From GCA-003244245 sp050699875 (lineage in GTDB: Bacteria; Actinomycetota; Actinomycetes; Mycobacteriales; Pseudonocardiaceae): a DNA stretch of 64,000 bases. The stretch lies in assembly GCA_050699875.1 (NCBI GenBank), contig JBOHFX010000184.1:1-64000 (forward strand). The letters are read 5' to 3'. The position numbers were made by a program, and so were the translations under genes. The stretch's first letter is position 1. The number at the start of each line of letters is the position of its first letter. The notes under the pieces are model-generated. The model ran no database searches. It worked only from the letters and a program-made list of their open reading frames with translations, and was not told where the DNA came from. Shown here piece by piece: positions 6,943 to 15,840 of this stretch.

Positions 6943-7392
6943 TCAACCAGCTAGGAAGCTCAACCGGACGGTGCGGACCGGATTGTCGGTGTTGGTGTCG
7001 ACCAGGCAGATCGACTGCCAGGTGCCCAGCGCGAGTTGCCCGCCGAGCACCGGGACACTGGCGTAGGGCGGCACCAGCGCAGGCAGTAGGTGGTCCCTGC
7101 CGTGCCCGGGCGAGCCGTGCCGGTGGTGCCACCGGTCATCAGCGGGCAGCAACTCGCGTAGGGCGGCGAGCAGATCGGTGTCGCTGCCAGCCCCGGTCTC
7201 GATTACCGCAAGGCCGGCCGTCGCATGCGGCACCCACACATGTAAAAGGCCATCAGATGCCTCCACTCGGTCCAGGAAGGCGTGGCAATGCTCAGTGATG
7301 TCGTGGACCCGTTCTAGCGAGCCGGTCTGAATACGAATCTGCTCGGTATGCACGGCCGTACGATAATCGTGTGCCCAGATCGGTGGCTCCAT
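6943..7392 (-). CDS. YjbQ/UPF0047-family protein
   Basis: The 149-residue protein has the YjbQ signature: VWVPHATAGLAVIETG near residues 53-68, a His-rich middle (HHRHGSPGHGRDHLLPAL) and LGTWQSICLVD near 121-132. Family members bind a metal through these His residues, and some show weak thiamine-phosphate synthase activity when overproduced; the physiological role is unsettled. The longest start is the ATG at 7392. A GTG at 7353 (VHTEQIRIQTG) fits the usual family length better. It stands alone, convergent with proS. Confidence 0.88.
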   Translation of the reverse strand: MEPPIWAHDYRTAVHTEQIRIQTGSLERVHDITEHCHAFLDRVEASDGLLHVWVPHATAGLAVIETGAGSDTDLLAALRELLPADDRWHHRHGSPGHGRDHLLPALVPPYASVPVLGGQLALGTWQSICLVDTNTDNPVRTVRLSFLAG

Positions 7393-7417
7393 TGGTGGAC
7401 ACAGTCTCAGAGCCGTC

Positions 7418-7930
7418 TCAGGGCGCTCCAGGAAATGGCACGGTCAGCGGGCTCGCGCCCGCGGTCGCCCGCCAGCGGGTCGCCCGTACGGCTGCTTCGG
7501 TGAGCGCGTCCAGCGCAGCCGCGCGCAGGGCGGGATCGGCCGGGCTGAGTTCGACCACCGCGCGCCACGCCGCGGCTGCGTCAGTCTCCGCCGTGATCGC
7601 CAGCCGGATGGCCGAGGAGGCATCGGTGACCGGCTCTGGAGTCAGGTAGCCGGGTTCGGCCGGGACGGGTTGCGCACCCGCGTCGATCAGCATCCGCTCA
7701 GTGGCGTCGCGCCGGACCTGATGCGCGGTCGCGGCCTCGTCGAGGCGGTCGTTCAACGCGTCCGGCATGAAGGCACCCGACAGACCGTAAACCCAGATCG
7801 CTGCATGCTCAGCCGCCAACGCGTCTTGCAGCGCATCCACCGGCAGCTGGCATGGAGGCCGACAATCGGGGCTTTGATTGCCCCGATATTTCTCGATAGC
7901 GGGGTGCGAACCGGCGGCGGGCTGGGTCAT
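7418..7930 (-). CDS. DUF4439 ferritin-like protein
   Basis: The 170-residue helical protein has LPVDALQDALAAEHAAIWVYG near residues 29-49, an EAATAHQVRRDATE helix, and an AITAETDAAAAWRAVVE helix. These are the Glu/His-bearing helices of the ferritin-like DUF4439 family. The ATG overlaps the stop of the upstream lipoprotein gene (ATGA), so the two are co-translated. This pair sits upstream of rimP, in opposite orientation, in many actinobacteria. No enzymatic role is established. Confidence 0.85.
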   Translation of the reverse strand: MTQPAAGSHPAIEKYRGNQSPDCRPPCQLPVDALQDALAAEHAAIWVYGLSGAFMPDALNDRLDEAATAHQVRRDATERMLIDAGAQPVPAEPGYLTPEPVTDASSAIRLAITAETDAAAAWRAVVELSPADPALRAAALDALTEAAVRATRWRATAGASPLTVPFPGAP

Positions 7931-8436
7931 GAGAGCAGCGCTGCGTGGGTTGCGCAGCAGGCCGCGACTGACGCCAGCAGAGCCGCCCGGTACCCGGGCA
8001 GGGTCAGTACCAGTTCGGCTGCCTCGTATTGTGCGGCGCGAAGTGCCTGGGTCAGAGCCGCTTGAGCGGCGGCAGGGTCGGGATGGGCGGATGGGGGTAC
8101 AACCGGGGTAGGCGAAGTCGCCGCGGCGGTGGCACCGGCGGCCGGCTCAGGCCGGACCCGGCGCAGCTCGGTGTGCAGCGTCCTGCCATGCGCCATCCGG
8201 TCTGCGGCCAGTGCGCTGGCCGCAGCGGTCAGCGTGGGATGAGCTTGGGCCACTGCCTGTGCGAGGGCTGAGTCAGCCTCGGCGCGCCGGGCCGGTGCCT
8301 CCAGCGGATCGGGCTCTTCAGGTGGGCGTCCTGACCCGATGCACCCGGACAGCGTTGCCGGACTGGCCACGAGCAGTGTGACCGTCGCGGCCCCGATCGC
8401 CAGCACGCGGCGACGGCTGGGACGGGGTCCGGACAC
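7927..8436 (-). CDS. Putative lipoprotein paired with the DUF4439 protein
   Basis: From a GTG at 8436 the product reads as a basic start (SGPRPSRRR), a hydrophobic segment and a lipobox LSGC near residue 32. This fits export and lipid anchoring; the twin Arg in RRR raises possible Tat use. The rest is Ala-rich helical, with an AALTQALRAAQYEAAELVL helix and an ACCATHAALL end typical of this partner of DUF4439. The longest frame (start 8652) would overlap rimP and add residues with no signal peptide, so the internal start is preferred. Function is unknown. Confidence 0.75.
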   Translation of the reverse strand: MSGPRPSRRRVLAIGAATVTLLVASPATLSGCIGSGRPPEEPDPLEAPARRAEADSALAQAVAQAHPTLTAAASALAADRMAHGRTLHTELRRVRPEPAAGATAAATSPTPVVPPSAHPDPAAAQAALTQALRAAQYEAAELVLTLPGYRAALLASVAACCATHAALLS

Positions 8437-8631
8437 GGTCGGCAATCTTGCCAGGCCCGCGGATTGCTGCTGGGCCAGCACCGTAATCCACTCAGCGCAG
8501 GTTGGTCCCGCGACGCGATACCCTAGGTGATCCCGACCGGGGCGCGCCGCGGTCGGCGTCGTTGCATCGCCGGTCAACAGACAGATCCCGCTTAATAGAG
8601 ACAGACAGTCACTTCCAGCCAGGAGGCCACG

Positions 8632-9156
8632 GTGACCGCGCAGCCCGCACACCCTGACTCACTAGTCGAGTCGGTGGTGCGTGATGCGGTAGCCGACACC
8701 GGGTTCGAAATTGAGAGCCTGGAGGAGGTCCGCGCAGGTCAGCGCCGGCTGGTCCGAGTGATCATCGATTCGGACGCAGGCGTCGGGCTGGACGACATCG
8801 CCACGGTGAGCCGCGCGGTGTCGCTGGCGCTGGACCAGCGCGATGAGCTTCTCGTCGGGCCTTACACCCTTGAGGTGACCTCGCCTGGGGTGGACCGGCC
8901 ACTGACCCAGCCTCGGCATTGGCGACGCAACCGGCTGCGGCTGGTCAGGGCCGCTCTGGTCGCCGGCGGGGAACTGGTCGGCCGGATCGGGGACTGCGAC
9001 GAACAGGGCGTCACGCTGCTGGTGTCGGGAGCCCTTCGCCGGGTGCCCTATGCGGAGCTGCGCCGCGCGGTGGTGGAAGTGGAATTCCGCCGGCCGCCGG
9101 CCGCCGAGCTCGCCGCGCTCGATGGCGCGAGACGGCAGGATTTGGAGGAACGGTGA
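8632..9156 (+). CDS. rimP: Ribosome maturation factor RimP
   Basis: RimP binds the 30S precursor and helps late assembly of its S12/S5 region. The 174 residues show the two expected domains: an N-terminal alpha/beta domain with LVRVIIDSD and GVGLDDIATVSRAVS, the linker LEVTSPGVDRPL near 84-95, and a C-terminal SH3-like domain. The start is a GTG with AGGAGG 6 bases upstream. The gene leads the nusA-infB operon and its TGA overlaps the nusA GTG. Confidence 0.94.
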   Translation: MTAQPAHPDSLVESVVRDAVADTGFEIESLEEVRAGQRRLVRVIIDSDAGVGLDDIATVSRAVSLALDQRDELLVGPYTLEVTSPGVDRPLTQPRHWRRNRLRLVRAALVAGGELVGRIGDCDEQGVTLLVSGALRRVPYAELRRAVVEVEFRRPPAAELAALDGARRQDLEER

Positions 9157-10247
9157 ACGTCGACATCGCCGCGCTGCGTGCCATTGAACGGGATAAGGAC
9201 ATCTCCTTTGAGACGGTGCTCGAAGCCATCGAGACGGCTCTGCTCACCGCCTACAAGCACACCGACGGCCACCAACCGCAGGTGCGCATCGATGTCGATC
9301 GCAAGACCGGCCTGGTCAGGGTGCTGGCGCAGGAACTCGATGATGACGGCAACGTCAGCCGCGAATGGGACGACACCCCCGAGGGGTTCGGCCGGATCGC
9401 GGCCACCACTGCCCGCCAGGTGATCCTGCAGCGGCTACGCGACGCCGAGCACGAACGCACCTTCGGTGAGTTCTTGGCGAAGGAGGGCGAGATCGTCGCC
9501 GGAGTCGTGCAACGGGACGCCAGGGCCAACGCCCGCGGTGTGGTGGTGGTCCAGATCGGGGAGACCGAGGGCGTGATCCCGCCCGTTGAGCAGGCGCCGA
9601 GGGAGACCTACCGGCACGGTGAACGGATCAAGTGTTACGTGGTGGGAGTATCGCGGGGCCTGCGCGGTCCGCAGATCACCCTGTCCCGCACGCACCCGAA
9701 CCTGGTCCGCCGGCTTTTCGCCCTCGAGGTACCGGAAATCGCCGACGGGACTGTGGAGATCCCGGCGGTAGCCAGGGAAGCCGGGCATCGCTCGAAGATC
9801 GCCGTGCGGTCGACCGTGCCCGGAGTCAACGGCAAAGGCGCCTGCATCGGTCCGATGGGCCAACGGGTCCGTAATGTCATGAGTGAGCTGGGTGGCGAGA
9901 AGATCGACATCATCGACTACTCGGAGGACCCGGCCACGTTCGTCGGGAATGCGCTGTCCCCGGCTAAAGTTATATCCGTGCAGGTCATCGATGCGCGAGC
10001 CAAGACCGCCCGGGTCATCGTCCCCGATTTCCAGCTGTCGCTGGCAATCGGCAAGGAGGGGCAGAACGCCCGCCTGGCCGCCCGCTTGACCGGGTGGAAG
10101 ATCGACATTCGAAGCGATGCGGATCCTCTGGCGGCACCGGCAAGCTCACCAGCAGGGTCACCGTCGAAGTCGCGGGCGACCCGGCTCGCACGCCCTGACG
10201 TACCGGTCACCAATGCCGGTTCTCCGCCGGCTACCGGGACGCGCTAG
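9153..10247 (+). CDS. nusA: Transcription termination/antitermination factor NusA
   Basis: NusA binds RNA polymerase and modulates pausing, termination and antitermination. The 364-residue protein has the N-terminal polymerase-binding domain (NVDIAALRAIERDKDISFETVLEA region), an S1 domain (about 135-200) and two KH domains with GACIGPMGQRVRNV near 228 and LAIGKEGQNARLAA near 300. It lacks the C-terminal acidic repeats of E. coli NusA, as usual in actinobacteria. The GTG start (9153) overlaps the rimP stop and has GGAGG just upstream. A longer frame starting at 8919 overlaps rimP and is not credible. Confidence 0.96.
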   Translation: MNVDIAALRAIERDKDISFETVLEAIETALLTAYKHTDGHQPQVRIDVDRKTGLVRVLAQELDDDGNVSREWDDTPEGFGRIAATTARQVILQRLRDAEHERTFGEFLAKEGEIVAGVVQRDARANARGVVVVQIGETEGVIPPVEQAPRETYRHGERIKCYVVGVSRGLRGPQITLSRTHPNLVRRLFALEVPEIADGTVEIPAVAREAGHRSKIAVRSTVPGVNGKGACIGPMGQRVRNVMSELGGEKIDIIDYSEDPATFVGNALSPAKVISVQVIDARAKTARVIVPDFQLSLAIGKEGQNARLAARLTGWKIDIRSDADPLAAPASSPAGSPSKSRATRLARPDVPVTNAGSPPATGTR

Positions 10248-10254
10248 AATCGTG

Positions 10255-10566
10255 ATGGCCCGCCGTCGGGGGACGGTCTACGCCTGCCCGGATGAGGTCC
10301 GGCGCTGCCGCCGCGAGCGGCCCGCCGAGCCAATTCGGACCTGCGTGGGTTGCCGGACCAAGACGGCGGCTTCCGGATTGCTGCGTGTGGTGGCGGTGGA
10401 TGGGACACTAGTCCCGGACCCGCGGCGCCGGCATCCCGGTCGGGGAGCCTGGGTGCATCCCGATGTCGGATGTCTGCGCCTCGCCGAACGGCGCCGGGCC
10501 TTCCCGCGGGCGCTGCGCGCCGCGGGAGCGCTCGACACCGCCGCGGTGTATGCCTTTCTCACGTAG
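10255..10566 (+). CDS. YlxR-family RNA-binding protein
   Basis: The 103-residue protein has RTCVGCRTK near residues 28-36, LLRVV and the GRGAWVHPDVGCLRLAERRRAF block, which define the YlxR family (the B. subtilis member has been named RnpM, an RNase P modulator). It is basic and probably RNA-binding. The ATG at 10255 is preferred; a GTG at 10252 is also in frame. The gene lies 7 bases after nusA and 194 before infB, the standard position. Confidence 0.9.
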   Translation: MARRRGTVYACPDEVRRCRRERPAEPIRTCVGCRTKTAASGLLRVVAVDGTLVPDPRRRHPGRGAWVHPDVGCLRLAERRRAFPRALRAAGALDTAAVYAFLT

Positions 10567-10586
10567 CCCATTCGGAGACGCTTTGG

Positions 10587-10606
10587 GTCCCCGGTTCGCC
10601 GGGGAC
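10587..10606 (+). terminator. UUCG-capped hairpin between ylxR and infB
   Basis: GTCCCCGG, a TTCG tetraloop and CCGGGGAC form a perfect 8-bp stem 21 bases after the ylxR stop. There is no T-run. It may be a processing or partial termination site that sets infB expression apart from nusA and ylxR. Confidence 0.45.
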
Positions 10607-10760
10607 GTGCCCGACGCCCGGGAATGTCCCGTGCGCGGTCAACGTAGGAAGCAGGTCGATTCCGAAATGTACCCGCAGTCGTGAAGCCCTGACAGCGATG
10701 GACGTGCATTAGTAACGGGGTCGAGCGGGATTGCCGCCGGCTCCACCAGTGAGGAGAGCA

Positions 10761-13700
10761 GTGGCAGGCAAGGCCCGCGTGCACGAGCTGGCGAAAGAGC
10801 TCGGCGTCACCAGTAAAGAAGTTCTCAAGAAGCTCGCCGACCTCGGCGAGTATGTGAAGTCTGCCTCCTCGACGGTGGAGGCACCGGTCGCCCGCAAGCT
10901 TCGCGACTCGTTCCCCGCAGGGGGCGGCAAGGACTCGCATACCAACGGCGCATCGACCAGTGGCCGGGTGAGTAGCGGCCACTCCAGTGGGATTCGCCCC
11001 ACGGTTGGAGGGACTACCGCCAAGCCTGGCCCGGCGCCTCCGCCCGTTCGCCGACCGGAACCCGCGCCTACGGCCCCCACTCCGGGCAGTCCGCCGCGCA
11101 CGCCGCCCGCAGAACATCGGATCGCTGCTGAGCGCCCATCCGTTGGCGAGCGTCCATCCGTCGGGGAGCGTCCATCCGTTGGCGAGCGTCCATCCGTTGG
11201 CGAGCGTCCATCCGTCGGGGAGCGTCCATCCGTCGGGCGCCCATCCATCGATGACCGCCCCGCTGCCCCGAAGAACCCGGCGGTACCCCAACGTCCCGCG
11301 GCAGACCATCGGGTGGTTCCGCAACGCCCGCCGGCCCAGCAGCGTCCGGGCCCACGGCCCGACGAGGGCGGCGCCCCCGGTGCCAGCCCCGGATCTGCCC
11401 GCCCGCGATCCCCGAAGCCCGGTCCACGTTCGCCGCGGGTTGGCAACAATCCCTTCGGCGTCGGCAGTTCTGCACCACCGCGCGCGCCGGGTCCGCGACC
11501 CGGTCCGTCCGGAGCGCCGGCTGGACCGAGCAACATGCCACCCCGGCCGGGTGGAGGTAACCGCCCGACCTCCGGTCGCAGCGGCGCCTCCAGCAGCGGC
11601 GACTCACGGCCGAACCCCGGCATGATGCCCCCTCGGCCGCCGGGGCCCGGCACCGGATCGAACCGACCGGGTCGGCCCAGTCCTGGTGATAGCGGGCGCG
11701 GCGGCCCGGGCGGCCCTGGCGGTGGGCGTGGCGGCTCGGCCGGCCCTCGCGGCGGCGGTGGTGGTGGTGGTGGTGGTGGTGGCGGTGGTGGCGGTTTCCG
11801 CGGCGGTGGCGGCGGCCCGGGTGGTCCTGGCGGCGGTGCTCCCGCTGCCGGCGGCTTCCGCGGCGGCGGCGGAGGAGGAGGACCGGCGCGGCCTGGTGGC
11901 GGCGGCCGTGGCCGCGGTGGTGCAGCCGGTGCCTTCGGTCGACCTGGTGGCCCAGCACGCAAGGGGCGCAAGTCCAAGCGCCAGAAGCGCCAAGAGTTCG
12001 ACAACATGCAGGCGCCGTCGGTCGGCGGCGTCCGGCTGCCGCGGGGCGGCGGTGAGACCGTCCGGTTGCGTCGCGGCTCCTCACTCACCGACTTCGCCGA
12101 GAAGATCGACGCTAACCCAGCCGCCCTGGTTCAGGCGTTGTTCCACTTAGGTGAGATGGTAACGGCAACCCAGTCGGTCTCAGACGACGTGCTGGAGCTG
12201 CTGGGGCAGGAGATGAACTACCGGATCCTGGTCGTGAGCCCCGAAGATGAGGATCGGGAGCTGCTGGAGTCCTTCGACCTGTCGTATGGCGAGGATTCCG
12301 GCGACGAAGAGGATCTCGCGTTCCGGCCGCCGGTGGTCACCGTCATGGGCCACGTCGACCATGGCAAGACGCGCTTGCTGGATACCATCCGTAAGGCCAA
12401 CGTGATGGGCGGCGAAGCCGGCGGGATCACCCAGCACATCGGTGCTTACCAGGTCGCCACTGAACTCGAGGGCGCGGAGCGGTTGATCACGTTCATCGAC
12501 ACCCCGGGCCACGAGGCGTTCACGGCCATGCGGGCTCGAGGTGCGAAGTCGACCGACATCGCGGTGCTGGTAGTGGCCGCCGACGACGGTGTGATGCCGC
12601 AGACGGTGGAGGCGATCAATCACGCGAAGGCGGCTGGTGTGCCGGTCGTGGTCGCGGTCAACAAGATCGACAAGGAGAACGCGGATCCGACCCGGATCCG
12701 GGGCCAGCTCACCGAGTACGGGTTGGTGCCCGAGGAGTACGGCGGCGACACCATGTTCGTCGACATTTCCGCCAGGCAAGGCACCAACATCGACGCGCTG
12801 CTGGAGGCGGTTCTGCTGACCGCGGATGCTTCGCTGGACCTGCGGGCCAACCCGGAGATGGAGGCCCAGGGGGTGGCGATCGAAGCGCACCTGGATCGCG
12901 GCAGGGGTCCGGTGGCCACTGTGCTGGTGCAGCGCGGCACGCTGCGGGTCGGTGACTCGGTGGTCGCCGGCGACGCCTACGGCCGGGTCCGCAAGATGGT
13001 CGATGAGCACGGTGATGACGTCGCCGAGGCGCTGCCGTCGCGGCCGGTTCAGGTCATCGGGTTCACCTCGGTGCCGGGTGCGGGTGACAACTTCCTGGTC
13101 GTCGACGAGGACCGCATCGCGCGGCAGATCGCCGACCGCAGGCGCACCCGGGAACGCAACGCCGATCTCGCCTCCCGGCGGCGTCGGGTCAGCCTTGAGG
13201 ACCTCGATCAGGCGCTCAAGGAGACCAGCCAGCTCAACTTGATCCTCAAGGGTGACAACTCAGGCACGGTAGAGGCGCTGGAGGACGCGCTGCTCAAGAT
13301 TGACGTCGGCGACGAGGTGGAGCTGCGGGTGATCTCCCGTGGTGTCGGTGGCATCACTGAAAGCGACATCAACCTCGCCATCGCGGACAACACCATCGTG
13401 CTCGGGTTCAACGTCCGGGGCGACGGCAAGGCCACCGCATTGGCCAACCGTGAGGGTGTGGAGATCCGTTACTACTCGGTGATCTACCAGGCGATCGACG
13501 AGATCGAGCAGGCCCTCAAGGGCATGCTCAAGCCGGTGTACGAGGAGGTGGCGCTGGGTCGGGCTGAGGTTCGGGACGTGTTCCGGTCCTCCAAGGTCGG
13601 CACCATCGCCGGCTGCATGGTCAGCTCCGGGGAGATCCGGCGCAACGCCAAGGCCCGACTGCTTCGGGACAACGTGGTAGTCCGCGAAGACCTCACGGTG

Positions 13701-13841
13701 TCATCGCTGCGCCGGTTCAAAGATGACGCGGCCTCAGTTCGTGAGGGCTTCGAGTGCGGCCTCACGCTCTCGTCCTACCACGATCTCCGCGTCGGTGACG
13801 AGATCGAAACCTACGAGTTGCAGGAGAAGCCCCGTACCTGA
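10761..13841 (+). CDS. infB: Translation initiation factor IF-2
   Basis: IF-2 is the GTPase that recruits fMet-tRNA to the 30S subunit and promotes subunit joining. The 1026-residue form has an N-terminal IF2_N module (VHELAKELGVTSKEVLKKL), then about 370 residues of low-complexity Pro/Gly/Arg sequence including six ERPSVG repeats and a long polyglycine run. The G domain follows with GHVDHGKT near 529, DTPGHE near 580 and NKID near 634, then the beta-barrel and C-terminal domains. The GTG at 10761 has GAGGAG 6 bases upstream and starts at the conserved domain; an ATG-like start at 10731 is less likely. Confidence 0.97.
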   Translation: MAGKARVHELAKELGVTSKEVLKKLADLGEYVKSASSTVEAPVARKLRDSFPAGGGKDSHTNGASTSGRVSSGHSSGIRPTVGGTTAKPGPAPPPVRRPEPAPTAPTPGSPPRTPPAEHRIAAERPSVGERPSVGERPSVGERPSVGERPSVGERPSVGRPSIDDRPAAPKNPAVPQRPAADHRVVPQRPPAQQRPGPRPDEGGAPGASPGSARPRSPKPGPRSPRVGNNPFGVGSSAPPRAPGPRPGPSGAPAGPSNMPPRPGGGNRPTSGRSGASSSGDSRPNPGMMPPRPPGPGTGSNRPGRPSPGDSGRGGPGGPGGGRGGSAGPRGGGGGGGGGGGGGGGFRGGGGGPGGPGGGAPAAGGFRGGGGGGGPARPGGGGRGRGGAAGAFGRPGGPARKGRKSKRQKRQEFDNMQAPSVGGVRLPRGGGETVRLRRGSSLTDFAEKIDANPAALVQALFHLGEMVTATQSVSDDVLELLGQEMNYRILVVSPEDEDRELLESFDLSYGEDSGDEEDLAFRPPVVTVMGHVDHGKTRLLDTIRKANVMGGEAGGITQHIGAYQVATELEGAERLITFIDTPGHEAFTAMRARGAKSTDIAVLVVAADDGVMPQTVEAINHAKAAGVPVVVAVNKIDKENADPTRIRGQLTEYGLVPEEYGGDTMFVDISARQGTNIDALLEAVLLTADASLDLRANPEMEAQGVAIEAHLDRGRGPVATVLVQRGTLRVGDSVVAGDAYGRVRKMVDEHGDDVAEALPSRPVQVIGFTSVPGAGDNFLVVDEDRIARQIADRRRTRERNADLASRRRRVSLEDLDQALKETSQLNLILKGDNSGTVEALEDALLKIDVGDEVELRVISRGVGGITESDINLAIADNTIVLGFNVRGDGKATALANREGVEIRYYSVIYQAIDEIEQALKGMLKPVYEEVALGRAEVRDVFRSSKVGTIAGCMVSSGEIRRNAKARLLRDNVVVREDLTVSSLRRFKDDAASVREGFECGLTLSSYHDLRVGDEIETYELQEKPRT
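11130..11237 (+). repeat. Six 18-bp tandem repeats in infB
   Basis: Six in-frame units of 18 bp encode ERPSVG six times. The units differ only at a few positions (cgc/cgt and gttggc/gtcggg). They lie in the unstructured N-terminal part of IF-2 and are followed by a diverged seventh copy (RPSIDDRP). The copy number is probably variable between strains by slippage. Confidence 0.9.
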
Positions 13842-13847
13842 CCGCCT

Positions 13848-13888
13848 CTAGGGTTGGTTGGTGGCTCATGAAGGCCACCAACCCCTAG
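13848..13888 (+). terminator. Long hairpin after infB
   Basis: GGTTGGTGGC and GCCACCAACC form a 10-bp stem around an 8-base loop. It is extended by CTAGG/CCTAG beyond a 3-base bulge on the left arm (TTG, part of a TTGGTTGG duplication). It begins 7 bases after the infB stop and has no T-run. It could be a terminator or an RNA-stability element before ylxP and rbfA. Confidence 0.5.
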
Positions 13889-13925
13889 GGATGGTCGTCG
13901 TTAACAGCTACCAACCCGGTGGTGA

Positions 13926-14225
13926 GTGGTGTACGTCGGTGCCTTGGAGCTGGACGTCTTATTCGGTGACGTTCATTCCCTGAAGCAGAAGCGTTCACTG
14001 GTCCGACCGGTGATCGCGGAACTTCGGCGGCGCTTCGACGTTGCAGCGGCCGAAGCCGGGCACGCAGACGTGCATCGTCGGTCGCTGATCGGGGTGGCCG
14101 CCGTTGCCGCCGACGGTGGCCACGTGCGCAACGTGCTTGACGCCTGCGAGCGGCTGGTGGCCGGACGACCCGAACTGCAGCTGCTCGGCGCCCGGCATCG
14201 GATGCTGGGTCCAGGCGACGACTAG
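13926..14225 (+). CDS. DUF503 / YlxP-family protein
   Basis: The 99-residue protein begins VYVGALELDVLFGDVHSLKQKRS, continues RPVIAELRRRFDV and HRRSLIGVAAVAADGGHV, and matches DUF503 (YlxP) along its length. The family occupies the slot between infB and rbfA in many bacteria and is thought to relate to ribosome function; its exact role is not settled. The start is a GTG followed by another GTG, and no strong Shine-Dalgarno is seen. Confidence 0.9.
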   Translation: MVYVGALELDVLFGDVHSLKQKRSLVRPVIAELRRRFDVAAAEAGHADVHRRSLIGVAAVAADGGHVRNVLDACERLVAGRPELQLLGARHRMLGPGDD

Positions 14226-14343
14226 GGCGGTCGATGAATCATGTAACGGCGTGGGAAGCCGCGAGATCTTGGCCGCTCTCGGTGCGGCAGAAGGACTGAT
14301 CATCTACCGGGCACGATCCCGAGATTGTGAGGAGAACGCTGCG

Positions 14344-14787
14344 ATGGCCGACCCCCCACGGGCCCGCCGGCTCGCCAAACGGATCGCCCAGATCGTTGCG
14401 TCGGGCCTGGAGCATGAGGTGAAAGATCCCCGACTGACGATGGTGACGATCACCGATGCGAAGGTCACCGGAGACCTTCGGGACGCGACGGTGTACTACA
14501 CGGTGCTCGGAGAGACCGTCGACACCCCGCCGGACACCGCTGGTGCAGCTGCTGCGCTGGCCAGCGCCACCGGGGTGTTGCGTTCGCTGGTCGGCCGCGG
14601 CACAGGCGTCCGCTTCACCCCCACCCTGACCTTCCGTTGCGACAACATCCCGGACGGGGCGCGCCGGATAGAGGAGTTGCTGGCGCAGGCGCACGACGCC
14701 GACGCCGAGGTTGCCCGCATAGCCGCGGCCGCTTCGCCCGCCGGTGATCCCGACCCATACCGGATCGCCCGCGAGGCGGATTCGTGA
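14344..14787 (+). CDS. rbfA: 30S ribosome-binding factor RbfA
   Basis: RbfA binds immature 30S subunits near the 16S 5' helix and aids cold adaptation and maturation. The 147 residues contain RLAKRIAQIVASGLEHEVKDPRL at the N-terminus, VTITDAKVTGDLRDATVYYTV, and the LRSLVGRGTGVRFTPTLTFRCDN block that carries the KH-like fold. The ATG at 14344 has GAGGAG about 10 bases upstream; the longer frame back to 14104 has no family similarity. The stop abuts the next GTG directly. Confidence 0.94.
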   Translation: MADPPRARRLAKRIAQIVASGLEHEVKDPRLTMVTITDAKVTGDLRDATVYYTVLGETVDTPPDTAGAAAALASATGVLRSLVGRGTGVRFTPTLTFRCDNIPDGARRIEELLAQAHDADAEVARIAAAASPAGDPDPYRIAREADS

Positions 14788-15795
14788 GTGGCAAACAGCG
14801 TTATGACACTTGACGGCACTCACGACGTGGAGCTGAAGGCCGCTGCGGAACTGGTCGCCGGCGCGCGGGACATCACCCTGGTCGCTCATGTGCAGCCGGA
14901 TGCCGACGCGCTGGGTAGCGCGCTGGCTCTGGGCCTGGCATTGCGGCAGCGCGGCGCGACGGTTCGGGTGACCTTTGGCGAGCCGGCTGAGACGCCGGAG
15001 TCGCTGCGTTGGCTGGATGTCGCCGATCTCATCGTGCCGCCAGACCACGTGCCCGCTCAGCCCGAACTACTGGTCGCGCTGGACACCGGGAGCCGGGGGC
15101 GGCTGGGCTGCCTGGCCGATCGGGTGGACACCGCACGGGCCGTGCTGGTGATCGACCATCACGCCACCAACGACCGGTTCGGTACCCATCACGTGGTGGA
15201 CATTCGCGCCGAGGCGACCGCGGTGCTGGTGCTCCGGCTGCTCGACGCGCTCGGCGTGCCGCTCGACGAGCCGATAGCTCGCTGCCTCTACGCCGGTCTG
15301 GTGACCGATACCAGCTGCTTTCGCCGGGCCAACCCTGGTACCCACTCGATCGCCGCCCGCCTGCTGCGTGCGGGAGTCGATCCCGAAGCCGCCACCCGCG
15401 AGCTGCTCGACACCCACCCGTTCGGTTGGCTGCCGATGCTGGGTGCCGTGCTCGGTCGCGCGCAACTGGAGCCGGCGTCCGCGCAGGGTCTGGGGCTGGT
15501 GCACACCACGGTCCGGCTGGCTGACGTGGCGGGACTGCGCAGCGAGGAGGTCGAGAGCGTGGTGGATCTCGTGCGCACCACCTCCGAGGCCGAGGTCGCC
15601 GCGGTGCTCAAGGAGATCGGCCCGGATCGCTGGTCGGTGTCACTGCGCGCCAAGCAGCGTCTCGACGTCTCCGCCGCGGCGGCTCAACTCGGCGGTGGCG
15701 GCCACCGCCTGGCAGCGGGATTCACCGCCAGCGGTACCGCGGGTGACGTCCTGGATGCCCTGCGCACCGCCTTGAGCGATGCGCCCTTGCTGTAG
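14788..15795 (+). CDS. DHH/DHHA1 phosphoesterase, NrnA-like oligoribonuclease/pAp phosphatase
   Basis: The 335-residue protein has the DHH-family metal motifs: HVQPDADALGSALALG near residues 32-47, VALDTGSRGRLG near 94-105, and DHHATNDRFG near 119-128. A C-terminal DHHA1 domain has GGGGHRLAAGF near 307-317. Relatives degrade short RNA oligomers and 3'-phosphoadenosine 5'-phosphate. The GTG at 14788 directly follows the rbfA stop, and an ATG five codons later is an alternative. Its place after rbfA is conserved in actinobacteria. Confidence 0.92.
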   Translation: MANSVMTLDGTHDVELKAAAELVAGARDITLVAHVQPDADALGSALALGLALRQRGATVRVTFGEPAETPESLRWLDVADLIVPPDHVPAQPELLVALDTGSRGRLGCLADRVDTARAVLVIDHHATNDRFGTHHVVDIRAEATAVLVLRLLDALGVPLDEPIARCLYAGLVTDTSCFRRANPGTHSIAARLLRAGVDPEAATRELLDTHPFGWLPMLGAVLGRAQLEPASAQGLGLVHTTVRLADVAGLRSEEVESVVDLVRTTSEAEVAAVLKEIGPDRWSVSLRAKQRLDVSAAAAQLGGGGHRLAAGFTASGTAGDVLDALRTALSDAPLL

Positions 15796-15840
15796 ACACC
15801 GCATGGTGTACCCGCCAGGACGAATGGGTTAGGTTCGCCA

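Noticed and set aside
11130..11237. Short regular repeats that might suggest a CRISPR array
   Set aside because: The 18-bp units are contiguous without spacers and are in frame inside infB.
10278..12088. Long minus-strand frames rich in Pro and Trp opposite infB
   Set aside because: They mirror the repeat and polyglycine region of infB (Gly codons read as Pro in reverse). They have no family motif, while the plus strand encodes a clear IF-2.
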